Shown here piece by piece: positions 17,388 to 24,143 of a stretch of 53,813 bases of DNA (position 1 is the first letter of the stretch; each line of letters begins with the position of its first letter). Source of the stretch: a virus. Below the pieces are notes generated by a model, which worked only from the letters and a program-made list of their open reading frames with translations, was not told where the DNA came from and ran no database searches. The stretch spans positions 1 through 53,813 of IMG/VR virus record IMGVR_UViG_3300032309_000894; one strand, 5' to 3'. Both the position numbers and the translations under genes were made by a program.

Positions 17388-17749
17388 TCCACAATCCCCC
17401 AATGGCTAATGCTTGCAGGTTCTGCTGTCCCCGGCTCCCACCAGCGCAGCATGGACTTGATTGCTCGCGGTAGTTCCATGTCGCGTTCATATTGATGTTG
17501 GTTCGACCGATACATGTCGTAAAATTCTTCCAGTTCCTTAACGGCTACCACCATCAACGGGCGCACCTGCTCCAGCCTCACCCGCATATCCAGCAATTGC
17601 CTTATGTGCTGACGTGATATTTCGGCGGTCGCCTCGATGTAATTGGCGGCGGCATCCAGCAGGGCGACATGGCTGATGAGGGCTTCCGGGCTGTTTGCCA
17701 GGGCGCGCAGGTCGGTGATCATGTCGGGGATTGGGCGCATCTTGTTCAT
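17384..17749 (-). CDS. Hypothetical helical protein, 121 aa
   Basis: It starts by ATGA overlap after the HTH gene. Nearly all of it looks alpha-helical: an N-terminal segment MRPIPDMITDLRALANSPEA, two amphipathic helices, then MLRWWEPGTAEPASISHW at the end. No known domain was recognised. It is in an early-gene run of four overlapping small genes. Confidence 0.55.
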   Translation of the reverse strand: MNKMRPIPDMITDLRALANSPEALISHVALLDAAANYIEATAEISRQHIRQLLDMRVRLEQVRPLMVVAVKELEEFYDMYRSNQHQYERDMELPRAIKSMLRWWEPGTAEPASISHWGIVE

Positions 17750-18258
17750 TGTCTCATTTCCTTTCGATTTTTTGCATTTGTGTAAATTCTGAGAGCCTCG
17801 GCCCGGGCCTGCTCAGCAGGTATGCCGCGCGATCTGAATGATTCGGTCATGCGGATCACGGTGTCGGGCACTTCGTCAGTCATTTTCGGCACGATGCGGG
17901 TTTTCATTGGTATAGCAATCGTATTGAGGTTAATCACAGGCGGCTTTCGGTACCGCGAAAATTTCGGATTATCTGACGTGTACCGTGACACCGACTGCCT
18001 GCTGACACCGGTGATGCGAGAAACATCTCGCAAAGAAAAACCAGCCTGTCGCAATTCGACGACCTGTTGAATTTTCTCTGCACTCAAAGACACGCCCTGT
18101 TTAAAATTCTGCGGCAATAGGTTAGCGCAAATTTTTTGGGCGGTTATCCGCGAGCACAAAAATTCAACGGCAAGATCGTCGAGAGACACACCGGCAAGCC
18201 TGCGCTGGCGCATTGTCTCGCGCTCCGCTGGCGTGAAGGGTTTGCGAGGGAACTTCAT
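17746..18258 (-). CDS. Double helix-turn-helix DNA-binding protein
   Basis: A 170-residue protein with two HTH-like units. The first is ERETMRQRRLAGVSLDDLAVEFLCSR (residues about 12-37). The second, stronger one is VVELRQAGFSLRDVSRITGVSRQSVSRYTSD (about 65-95), the Hin/resolvase or Trp-repressor-like pattern with a clear recognition helix. The C-terminal half (PVINLNTIAIPMKT and onward) is likely for dimer formation. It lacks a resolvase catalytic domain, so a transcription regulator is more likely than a recombinase. It could bind the inverted repeats of the divergent region 25310-25932, which is only a suggestion. Confidence 0.65.
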   Translation of the reverse strand: MKFPRKPFTPAERETMRQRRLAGVSLDDLAVEFLCSRITAQKICANLLPQNFKQGVSLSAEKIQQVVELRQAGFSLRDVSRITGVSRQSVSRYTSDNPKFSRYRKPPVINLNTIAIPMKTRIVPKMTDEVPDTVIRMTESFRSRGIPAEQARAEALRIYTNAKNRKEMRQ

Positions 18259-18443
18259 TCTGCGTTTTCCTCTCGCAGGGCGTCGCTCAGGGCCTGTGCT
18301 GCGCTGAGCATCGCGTTTCTAGCGCGGTCATACGACCCGTTACTATATGCCATATCGTCGGAATATTGGACATCGATCATTGCATTGAGTGCTCGATCTA
18401 GCGCAGCACGCAGAGTGTCGATGTCAGGCTTTTCTACGGTCAC
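18255..18443 (-). CDS. Small hypothetical protein (GTG start), 62 aa
   Basis: A short gene using GTG at 18443, which overlaps the stop of the yhhQ-like gene by GTGA; its own stop overlaps the next ATG by ATGA. Both overlaps support translation. The protein starts VTVEKPDIDTLRAALDRAL and is Ala/Asp/Ser-rich and helical. Its role is unknown. Confidence 0.6.
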   Translation of the reverse strand: MTVEKPDIDTLRAALDRALNAMIDVQYSDDMAYSNGSYDRARNAMLSAAQALSDALREENAE

Positions 18444-18931
18444 TGGGCGGTCTCCTCGCGTTTGCGGTACATGGTCAACGCATATGCCCAGGCGGCACCG
18501 CCAAAAACCTTGGCAACAAACTGTAGAGCGATGATGTGCGGCATCAAAACCCCAAAAGCCAACGTCGGAAAAACAATTGAATCCACCAATGCGCCTGCGG
18601 CGTTTGATCCGTTTACTCGGGTCAACCATGCCCCTCGCATCCGAGCAAAAACGCCCCAGTCGACAATAGCAGCAACCGTAAATGCAACCGCAGACGCGAG
18701 AGCTATCGCTCCGGCGGTTGGGTTTAGGGCGTAAGTAAGAAAACCCGTGGCAGAAATGAGAGCGCCCATTTGCCATATTTTCAAACGGCTATGTAGCCAA
18801 TCTCGCAAAGCCAAATCTAATCCAATAAACAGAAAAGCATTTATGGGTGACACCCATGGCCCAAAAGCAGCAATCGAAAGATTAGCCGCAGTTATGGCAG
18901 TGGCATACACCGTCATGGCGATGTAAAGCAT
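18440..18931 (-). CDS. yhhQ: YhhQ/VUT-family preQ0 transporter
   Basis: A 163-residue membrane protein, about the size of the VUT (vitamin uptake transporter, YhhQ) family. Six hydrophobic segments can be seen, beginning AITAANLSIAAFGPWVSPINAFLFIGLDLALRDWLH, which has the family's short loop followed by Asp-x-x-x-Arg-Asp. A later segment is SNAAGALVDSIVFPTLAFG, where Asn-x-x-(A/S)-x-x-x-Asp-(S/T) is characteristic. YhhQ imports preQ0/preQ1. It lies two bases from the dpdA-like gene, so the pair would supply and insert a 7-deazaguanine base. The last residues, MYRKREETAQ, nearly repeat the end of the HTH protein at 19647. Confidence 0.8.
   Translation of the reverse strand: MLYIAMTVYATAITAANLSIAAFGPWVSPINAFLFIGLDLALRDWLHSRLKIWQMGALISATGFLTYALNPTAGAIALASAVAFTVAAIVDWGVFARMRGAWLTRVNGSNAAGALVDSIVFPTLAFGVLMPHIIALQFVAKVFGGAAWAYALTMYRKREETAQ
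18456..18473. repeat. 18-nt direct repeat, copy 1
   Basis: The 18 bases TCGCGTTTGCGGTACATG occur here, in the 3' end of the yhhQ-like gene, and again at 19672-19689 in the 3' end of an HTH gene. Both are in the same frame and encode Met-Tyr-Arg-Lys-Arg-Glu. The copies bracket dpdA and most of yhhQ. Confidence 0.9.
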
Positions 18932-18933
18932 GT

Positions 18934-19650
18934 TTATTCCTTAAAGTTATATGTTGATGGAGAGTTATGGGCTTCTATTCGACTCCGCATAACAAGCGCG
19001 CGAGCTTCTTTTGTGGGGGGCTGATAAGTACCCTTTGCCCATTTTTTATCTATACCCACATTTCTGCCAATGTTTGTGGAATCAGCACTGGCAAATGGAA
19101 TGCGAGTGAACACTTTGGGGTTCAACATTCGCAGTCCATGCAATTTGCATACAGGTCGGCCATCTGTATCACACAACACGGGCATAGCCTGTTCTATCCG
19201 ATCCCACCAAGCCGGTGTGCCTACAGTGGCATATTCACCAGAACTGCCAATGCAGATGCGCGGATACGATCTTGCTAACCGATTTAACCGATCAAGGCTT
19301 TCGTGCATGTGCCAGACAGGTGCCCCGAACCATCGAGGCAACGGCCACTCGTCCAGCAGTTCATCGTTTGCAGTTTCGTCGCCGTCTATGACATCGGGGA
19401 TCACCGCAAAATCGCAAGCCGGGAAGCGGCGGCAATGATCGGCCCAGGCATAAAACGGACGCCAATCAACTACTGGGCGACCGGCTTTCCATGCGGAAAA
19501 GGCCCCGTTGTCAATGGCAAATGATTGGCACACCTCCACCGCGACGTTTAATTGATCCGCGTGAGCAAAGCTCACAAAAGCGTGGCCAGCATTTATGGCG
19601 CTGACAGCCGCCGTTGCCGGTGTGATGGGTAACCCGTGGTAATGGATCAC
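18934..19650 (-). CDS. dpdA: DpdA-like 7-deazaguanine DNA transglycosylase
   Basis: A 238-residue protein with the short phage DpdA/TGT-like pattern. It has FAIDNGAFSAWKAG (the (I/L)D(S/N)GAF(S/T)AW box), CDFAVIPDVIDGDETAND (the D-V-I-x-x catalytic-loop region), GAPVWHMHE, CIGSSGEY, and the C-terminal KLHGLRMLN, then FASADSTN, matching the TGT-family H-G and D-S-T strands. It would swap guanine in DNA for a preQ0-type base, protecting the phage genome from restriction. The zinc domain of bacterial Tgt is absent, as expected for DpdA. Its neighbours fit: a preQ0 transporter directly downstream. No preQ0 synthesis genes were seen, so precursor must come from the host. Confidence 0.75.
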   Translation of the reverse strand: MIHYHGLPITPATAAVSAINAGHAFVSFAHADQLNVAVEVCQSFAIDNGAFSAWKAGRPVVDWRPFYAWADHCRRFPACDFAVIPDVIDGDETANDELLDEWPLPRWFGAPVWHMHESLDRLNRLARSYPRICIGSSGEYATVGTPAWWDRIEQAMPVLCDTDGRPVCKLHGLRMLNPKVFTRIPFASADSTNIGRNVGIDKKWAKGTYQPPTKEARALVMRSRIEAHNSPSTYNFKE

Positions 19651-19877
19651 GACTTGCTCACAGCGGCGTCTTCGCGTTTGCGGTACATGACTACTCTGAC
19701 GACGCCGAGAGCCTCCAGCATGGCTCTGCCGGGCTCACAGCGTGAATTTAAGACGTTGCTCACATAGGGGGACGATATGCCGTGGGCGTCGGCCCACTTT
19801 TTCTGGCCACCGGCTGCCGTGCATGCGTCTGTCAGCAGTCGACAGACGTCCACATGGTCGATGTAATATGTGGTCAT
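19647..19877 (-). CDS. Small Cro-like HTH protein
   Basis: A 76-residue protein with one HTH of the Cro/C1 type: CRLLTDACTAAGGQKKWADA, then HGISSPYVSNVLNSRCEPGRAMLEALGV, where the second helix begins at Pro-Tyr-Val-Ser. It is about the length of Cro repressors and probably binds operators as a dimer. It is translationally coupled (ATGA) to dpdA. Its last 15 residues include MYRKRE, shared in DNA as well as protein with the end of the yhhQ-like gene. It may control the early operon, though the sequence shows no binding data. Confidence 0.7.
   Translation of the reverse strand: MTTYYIDHVDVCRLLTDACTAAGGQKKWADAHGISSPYVSNVLNSRCEPGRAMLEALGVVRVVMYRKREDAAVSKS
19672..19689. repeat. 18-nt direct repeat, copy 2
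   Basis: Identical to 18456-18473. It lies in the 3' end of the Cro-like HTH gene, directly upstream of dpdA on the minus strand, and is in the same codon phase. Confidence 0.9.
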
Positions 19878-19894
19878 GTGTTCCCTCTATCGAG

Positions 19895-20662
19895 TTATGT
19901 GTTTGATTTTGAGGAAGTTTCGCATAACACACCGCAATCTGGCATTGATTTCAAACGCCGACCCTTTGTAGTCTCGGGTAGTTCGTCAAGAAAAATTCGC
20001 TTTCCTGCATGTCGAACAAGTTTGGCACCGAGTTCACGGGACAACTTGGCACGCGCTTCAAATGTTTCAGGGTCGGTCGATCTGACCAAATTCCAATAGG
20101 TTGGGCTTGTGGCTTTCACGCAACCCGAGCAGTTGGCGTTGGGAAAACCAACCTTGTATGACCACGGCAGATCAATGCCCGCTTCACGAATTGTGCGAAA
20201 ACAATCTTCTCGGGATATTGCCAGATCAATCAGCACGGGCAGTGTGTTGGGTGCGTCTGTAAACACAATTCTATCGTGGCGATGTTTTTCCTCTGACGTG
20301 AACCCAAACACATGCCATTCAGGTTGATATGTTGCCTCCCATTCAAAGCGGGCACCCTTCTTCAGCAGTCCCGTGCAAGGCGCGCCTTTTGGCCCGCTCA
20401 TGAATGAACGCTGCCGCCAAACTTTATCGGCAGAAGTGTGACCCAAGTCAGAATTTGTCACGTTCTCAATAGGGTGTCTCAGCCAGTCGGAAACATCTTT
20501 TAGAAATCTCCGGTTATCGGCGGGCTCCTCATCAACCATGTTGTTCAAAATTCTCACGTCACACGTCGAGCCGTAAAGCTCCAAAGTCTTTTTTGCGGCC
20601 ACCGCAGACGGTGCCCCGCATGAGAACCATACGGCGATCATATCGTTTTGCTTGGGTGTCAT
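19895..20662 (-). CDS. PP-loop ATPase, PAPS-reductase-like
   Basis: A 255-residue protein of the PAPS reductase/PP-loop superfamily. The PP-loop is IAVWFSCGAPSAVAAKK (residues about 8-24). Later come APCTGLLKKGARFEW, HVFGFTSEEKHRHD, then NANCSGCVKATSPTYWNLVR, RIFLDELP and MPDCGVLCE. The two Cys-x-x-Cys-type clusters suggest a Fe-S or zinc site. This family adenylates substrates; phage members are common but their substrate is unknown. Lying beside dpdA, it could act in nucleobase modification, for example like QueC or DndC-type PP-loop enzymes. This is inference from position only. Confidence 0.75.
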   Translation of the reverse strand: MTPKQNDMIAVWFSCGAPSAVAAKKTLELYGSTCDVRILNNMVDEEPADNRRFLKDVSDWLRHPIENVTNSDLGHTSADKVWRQRSFMSGPKGAPCTGLLKKGARFEWEATYQPEWHVFGFTSEEKHRHDRIVFTDAPNTLPVLIDLAISREDCFRTIREAGIDLPWSYKVGFPNANCSGCVKATSPTYWNLVRSTDPETFEARAKLSRELGAKLVRHAGKRIFLDELPETTKGRRLKSMPDCGVLCETSSKSNT

Positions 20663-20665
20663 TTT

Positions 20666-20941
20666 TTATGCTCCCATTTTGGCTTTTACGCGCAGGGTCG
20701 TGACGACCGTCTGGCGCGTGCATTCAACGACCTGATCAGGCGTCAGGTATTTCTGGGCAATCTTGGCATCGAAATTGCTGCGCTCGCTGAGAGCGATCAG
20801 CACGTCAGCATAATCGCCCGTGACGCGCTCGAGGCCGGTCGAGATGATCTGCTCGCGCAGCGCCTTGACCTGGGCCTCGATCTCTTTGAGGCGCTCGCTC
20901 AGCGTGCAGTAGCGGTCAGCGAGGGAAAGATTATCAAGCAT
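20666..20941 (-). CDS. Hypothetical phage protein with coiled coil, 91 aa
   Basis: Residues 12-38 (YCTLSERLKEIEAQVKALREQI) form a coiled coil. They are followed by GLERVTGDYADVLIALSERSNFDAKIAQKYLT, a pattern found in many small phage early proteins of unknown function. The stop comes 3 bases before the PP-loop gene start. Upstream are two copies of the ATAACTC leader motif and a GGAGA ribosome site. Confidence 0.6.
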   Translation of the reverse strand: MLDNLSLADRYCTLSERLKEIEAQVKALREQIISTGLERVTGDYADVLIALSERSNFDAKIAQKYLTPDQVVECTRQTVVTTLRVKAKMGA

Positions 20942-21033
20942 TTTAGGTCTCCGAGTTATGAGTTATCCGGGCGTGTGCCCTGAGACGTCTTTTATAATCC
21001 CAGCACACGGCGCGCAATAGAATTTTTCAAAAA
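20942..21033 (-). promoter_or_regulatory. 92-nt leader with two ATAACTC motifs
   Basis: A noncoding gap upstream of the 91-aa gene. On the minus strand it holds an AT-rich TATAAA hexamer (weak -10 candidate, no convincing -35), then GGATAACTCATAACTCGGAG just before the start. The doubled motif and ribosome site match leaders elsewhere in this operon. Promoter activity is a guess. Confidence 0.35.
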
Positions 21034-21258
21034 TTATTCAGTCTCTGGCATCAATAGGCCACCCACGGCGAGATGCAGGCCCAGCGCCACGGCAGAGGAT
21101 GCAGGCACGCTGGCATAACCCACCTGGGCCTCGGTCTCGTATACGAGCAGCAGCACGGACGGATCGCGTGACAGCACCTCTTCCAATGCCTTGCGGGCAA
21201 ATGCGCCAATGGCGCAATCGTCGGGGTCAATGCGTTCGATTTTTGCCGATTTCTTCAT
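21034..21258 (-). CDS. Small hypothetical protein, 74 aa
   Basis: It starts by ATGA overlap with the phosphoesterase stop. It has DPDDCAIGAFARKALEEVLS, then PSVLLLVYETEAQVGYASVPASSAVALGLHLA, which looks like a small alpha/beta domain. No family was recognised. Confidence 0.55.
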   Translation of the reverse strand: MKKSAKIERIDPDDCAIGAFARKALEEVLSRDPSVLLLVYETEAQVGYASVPASSAVALGLHLAVGGLLMPETE

Positions 21259-22265
21259 GCTGATCTTCCTGCTTGCACGCGCACTCGGTGCTTACCAGCT
21301 ATTTCCTGGCCCCGAAACCAAGCTATTCCATTTTTGATTTCACACAATTCCGGCAGCATGAGTTCCCCATTTCGGAACGTGAGAACGGCAAAACCGGGCG
21401 TCCAGAGGCGCATGTTACCCTGCATGTAGCCAAAACATGGCCATGCCGGATCGGCCAACATACCGCATTGCACGCCATATCTGCGGCCTCGCATGTCAAC
21501 CATCGGTTTATACTCAAGGCAATGTGTATCACCCGACACAAACGACACACCCGATTTGAGTGCGTTGTTCCATGCCGCATGAATGCCACCATGAAACCGG
21601 TGCATGACCACTGAATCATTCAAATCTAGCCGGTGACACATCTGCCAGTCAGGAAATTGCCCAGCAAAATCAAACCCTTCGACACCCTCAAACATGGCAG
21701 CATTCAGCGCCAGAAATTTGTCGAATCTATCGTCGTGATTGCCTCGCACCCACCAGCGCAGGGCTCGAGGCGCGCATCCCATGATATCATCGAGGTGCTG
21801 TTTAGCGGCTTCCAATTCGTCTTTGACCCGGATGCGTTTGTTCCATCCGATTGGGTCATGCCTGCTGGGCTCGCCCATATCCACTAGGTCACCCACGCTC
21901 AGAAGGATGTCGGGCTTGATGGCTGGGATTGCTCGCAGCAGTGCTTCGTGGGCGAGGCTGCGGGGCTGGTGCAGGCTGGTCCAATGGGCATCGCTAAATG
22001 CCACGACGGTTGCATTGGGGTGCCTCACCCGCTCGGTCAGTTCGCATTCCGGCGGATTGTCAGGATCGTATGCCACGGCTTGCCGGTGCATTTTTCGCAC
22101 GTCCGGCTTGTGGAAACGGCTAAGCGCAGCCTCGTACTGATTCGCTGCCGTTTTGTTGGACATCGGCGGGTTAAAAGATCGCGCCGCTGCGGTGACATTT
22201 CCGTGGATGGCGACGGCGGTATAGACCGCCTCGATGTCGGTCCATTTATACGCGGGCTGCGCCAT
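21255..22265 (-). CDS. Calcineurin-like metallophosphoesterase
   Basis: A 336-residue protein with the dinuclear metallophosphoesterase motifs in order: FSDAHW (D-x-H), LLSVGDLVDMGE (G-D-x-x-D), WWVRGNHDDRF (G-N-H-D/E) and SGDTHCLEY (G-D/H-x-H). An N-terminal 60-residue HTH-like segment (AYKWTDIEAVYTAVAIHGNVTAAARSF) may bind DNA or serve as an adaptor. Phage members are often phosphodiesterases or DNA nucleases/phosphatases of unknown substrate. AGGTTCC/CCGGAGG precedes the start, and a consensus DnaA box lies about 50 bases further upstream. Confidence 0.8.
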   Translation of the reverse strand: MAQPAYKWTDIEAVYTAVAIHGNVTAAARSFNPPMSNKTAANQYEAALSRFHKPDVRKMHRQAVAYDPDNPPECELTERVRHPNATVVAFSDAHWTSLHQPRSLAHEALLRAIPAIKPDILLSVGDLVDMGEPSRHDPIGWNKRIRVKDELEAAKQHLDDIMGCAPRALRWWVRGNHDDRFDKFLALNAAMFEGVEGFDFAGQFPDWQMCHRLDLNDSVVMHRFHGGIHAAWNNALKSGVSFVSGDTHCLEYKPMVDMRGRRYGVQCGMLADPAWPCFGYMQGNMRLWTPGFAVLTFRNGELMLPELCEIKNGIAWFRGQEIAGKHRVRVQAGRSA

Positions 22266-22288
22266 AGGGCTGGAACCTCCGGTCAGAA

Positions 22289-22319
22289 ACGCGTCGTCAA
22301 GACGCGTCTCTGTGGATAA
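22289..22319. promoter_or_regulatory. DnaA-box and inverted repeat upstream of phosphoesterase gene
   Basis: TTATCCACA, the exact DnaA-box consensus, is on the minus strand at 22311-22319. A 7-bp inverted repeat, ACGCGTC and GACGCGT, is at 22289-22307, and the next 40 bases are AT-rich. Together they could mark a replication start or regulatory site. A 9-mer match is not rare by chance in a sequence of this length. Confidence 0.4.
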
Positions 22320-22360
22320 CCATCAATTCTCAAAAAATCTAGTCCAACATCATATTATCG

Positions 22361-22672
22361 TTATGCGTCATCCTCGGTGTTGAGTTCGGCAATCGCGGCA
22401 AGCTCTTGCACGAGGGCGCTCGCTTCAATCCGTAGCGCGCTGGCAAGGTAGTGCTTGGCAAGCGTCTCGCGCCCATACGCCATGTGCTCGGCGGCGATGG
22501 CCTGCAACATCAGAGAAACATGGGCATCCAGGGCATCGGGGATGCCCGGGTGGCAGTGGCTCGCGCGGGCGATGTCCATCGCCAGTGCGCTGGCTTGATC
22601 GCGCACTGCCTCAGCGAATTTGAGGTATTGGGCATTGACCGGCGGGGCAATCATTTTTTTAAAGATGCTCAT
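22361..22672 (-). CDS. Hypothetical helical protein, 103 aa
   Basis: It starts MSIFKKMIAPPVNAQYLKF and has a long helical core rich in Ala, His and Met (ALDAHVSLMLQAIAAEHMAYG) and an acidic end. The start overlaps the upstream stop by ATGA. No known domain was found. Confidence 0.55.
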   Translation of the reverse strand: MSIFKKMIAPPVNAQYLKFAEAVRDQASALAMDIARASHCHPGIPDALDAHVSLMLQAIAAEHMAYGRETLAKHYLASALRIEASALVQELAAIAELNTEDDA

Positions 22673-22881
22673 GACATGAACTCCTTCGCGACCATTGCGA
22701 CATATTGCACGTCATGCCGGGCACTGTCGTCGTCGCCCTGAGAGCGGTGCGTCAGGTACTCGGCCACTGTCAACATGACCTCGCGGGCCACTTCCGGGTT
22801 GGCGTGCGTTTTGCGGGCAATAGCTTTGACTTGGGCGGCCATCTCGAGGTCAACGAGGTGCATAGGTGTGGGCTTATCCAT
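22669..22881 (-). CDS. Small hypothetical protein, 70 aa
   Basis: The start at 22881 (MDKPTPMHLVDLEMAAQV) has AGGAAG 6 bases upstream, unlike the longer in-frame start at 22968, which lies inside the previous gene. The protein is helical and contains AQVKAIARKTHANPEVAREVMLTVAEYL in the middle. Its role is unknown. Confidence 0.55.
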   Translation of the reverse strand: MDKPTPMHLVDLEMAAQVKAIARKTHANPEVAREVMLTVAEYLTHRSQGDDDSARHDVQYVAMVAKEFMS

Positions 22882-23182
22882 TGTTTTCTTCCTTTGTGGT
22901 TGCGAGGTATGTGGCTTTGCCGCCCGCGCCCAGGCGGCTTTTGCGGCAAAATTGGATGGGTCCGACAAACGCGCATTTGATTTGCAGATTGCGCATTAGC
23001 GTCATTGTCGTGACGCGCCACGTCCGGGGGCGCTCGGTTTTGCTCAAGTAAATGGCATTGGCGATAGCCTCGACCGGCACCTCCTCGCCGCAGTGTTTGG
23101 CGAGGTAGCGCACCGCACGATCCTCGTGCGGCGTGAAGAGTAGGTGCAGCTTGAGCGGTTCGCTCTGCATCATGTCGGTCAT
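22874..23182 (-). CDS. Putative winged-helix protein, 102 aa
   Basis: The start at 23182 (MTDMMQSEPLK) gives an ATGA overlap with the clamp-like gene; longer starts at 23200 or 23209 are possible. The sequence LLFTPHEDRAVRYLAKH, then VPVEAIANAIY, WRVTTMTLMRNLQIK and GGKATYLA resembles a response-regulator-type winged helix (helix, then V-x-x-x-x-x-L-R-x-K, then a hairpin with Gly and Tyr). It lacks a receiver domain. It is a possible regulator. Confidence 0.5.
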   Translation of the reverse strand: MTDMMQSEPLKLHLLFTPHEDRAVRYLAKHCGEEVPVEAIANAIYLSKTERPRTWRVTTMTLMRNLQIKCAFVGPIQFCRKSRLGAGGKATYLATTKEENNG

Positions 23183-23784
23183 TCTGCGCGAGGCTTCCAT
23201 GCTGTCCACACAGGTGTGTGTGCGGTGTCGATCCCGTCACGCCTAGGCATCAGCACACCAATACCAGGCACGGCATCGCCAAACGCCACCCATGCCGGGT
23301 TAGGACCATCGGGTATGATAGAGCACTGCGAACCATAGACTGACGCGATTTTACCAAAGTCAGACACATGATCCGGGTTGAAATGCGCCCATGCACCGAC
23401 CTGGCTGTGCTTTGGCAGCACGCGCCGCCACAATGGAAAGCTCCCATCGATCGGCTTAAACACATAGGCATCACCGAAATAGTCGATGCGCCATTCGTCA
23501 CCGGATTGCGTTATCGTGCCGTGTGTGATGCGCTTGTTTAGCTTGATGCGCTTCAGGGTATCGGCAGGAACAATGATCTCCTTCGCGCCTGGCACGGTAT
23601 ACCCGTCCATTTTGCTCGACCATTCGTCGGTCGCAGCTATGGCGACCATGCGATGCCCATCTGTGGCAATTGCCAGCACGCCGCCGTCACTGATTTCGAG
23701 GCACACCCCTTTCAGGTAATAGCGGGTTTCATCGGTGCTCATGGCAAATGAGCAGGCTTTCAAAGCGCGAATATCAATTTCCAT
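23179..23784 (-). CDS. Two-domain beta sliding clamp-like protein
   Basis: A 201-residue relative of the DNA polymerase III beta clamp. The start at 23784 follows an AAAGGAC site. Residues 8-47 (ACSFAMSTDETRYYLKGVCL, then GVLAIATDGHRMVAI) match domain 2 of DnaN, as do IIVPADTLKRIK and PIDGSFPLWRRVLP. About 80 further residues could be a second, degenerate clamp domain. DnaN has three domains in 366 aa and works as a dimer. A two-domain chain would have to form a trimer, as PCNA does, or act with host DnaN. It presumably holds the phage family B polymerase on DNA. Confidence 0.75.
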   Translation of the reverse strand: MEIDIRALKACSFAMSTDETRYYLKGVCLEISDGGVLAIATDGHRMVAIAATDEWSSKMDGYTVPGAKEIIVPADTLKRIKLNKRITHGTITQSGDEWRIDYFGDAYVFKPIDGSFPLWRRVLPKHSQVGAWAHFNPDHVSDFGKIASVYGSQCSIIPDGPNPAWVAFGDAVPGIGVLMPRRDGIDTAHTPVWTAWKPRAE

Positions 23785-23795
23785 TGTCGTGTCCT

Positions 23796-24143
23796 TTATC
23801 GGTTGCTGAGTTGCATGGTGGCATCTGCCGCGATGTGCGGCGACGGTGCGGGGTAGAGGGGTTTGCGCTCGTAGGGTTTGCGGGCAGGCTGCCACGGCGG
23901 AGCCTCGGCAATCTCGTGCATGTGCCAGCGCCAAACCATGCTGGCAGCAATGCGGTCTAGGCTCTCCGTAGACGCATCAGGGTGCTGCTTGCGCAGCTTC
24001 TTGATGCGCTTGGCTACCTCGATGTCGCACCACTGCTGGGGCCCCTCCTGCAACGCCTGACGGGTCAGGGGCGGCAGGGCGTCATAAGCATCCCACCGGG
24101 CATTCGGCTTGTGGCGGGTGAAGCGGGTGCGTCCGTTGCTCAT
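23796..24143 (-). CDS. Hypothetical basic protein, 115 aa
   Basis: Basic N-terminus (SNGRTRFTRHKPNARWDAYD), a Leu/Pro-rich helix (ALPPLTRQALQEGPQQWC) and IKKLRKQHPDASTESLDRI. The tail is Pro/Lys/Arg-rich. The pattern suggests nucleic-acid or host-factor binding, but no family is recognised. The start overlaps the upstream stop by ATGA. Confidence 0.5.
   Translation of the reverse strand: MSNGRTRFTRHKPNARWDAYDALPPLTRQALQEGPQQWCDIEVAKRIKKLRKQHPDASTESLDRIAASMVWRWHMHEIAEAPPWQPARKPYERKPLYPAPSPHIAADATMQLSNR

Noticed and set aside
17746-18258. HTH protein as a serine recombinase
   Set aside because: It has only HTH units; no catalytic Ser domain and no attachment sites found.
20942-21033. tRNA or riboswitch in small gaps (20942-21033, 22266-22360, 46764-46851)
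   Set aside because: No cloverleaf, TTCGA arm or known aptamer core could be traced.
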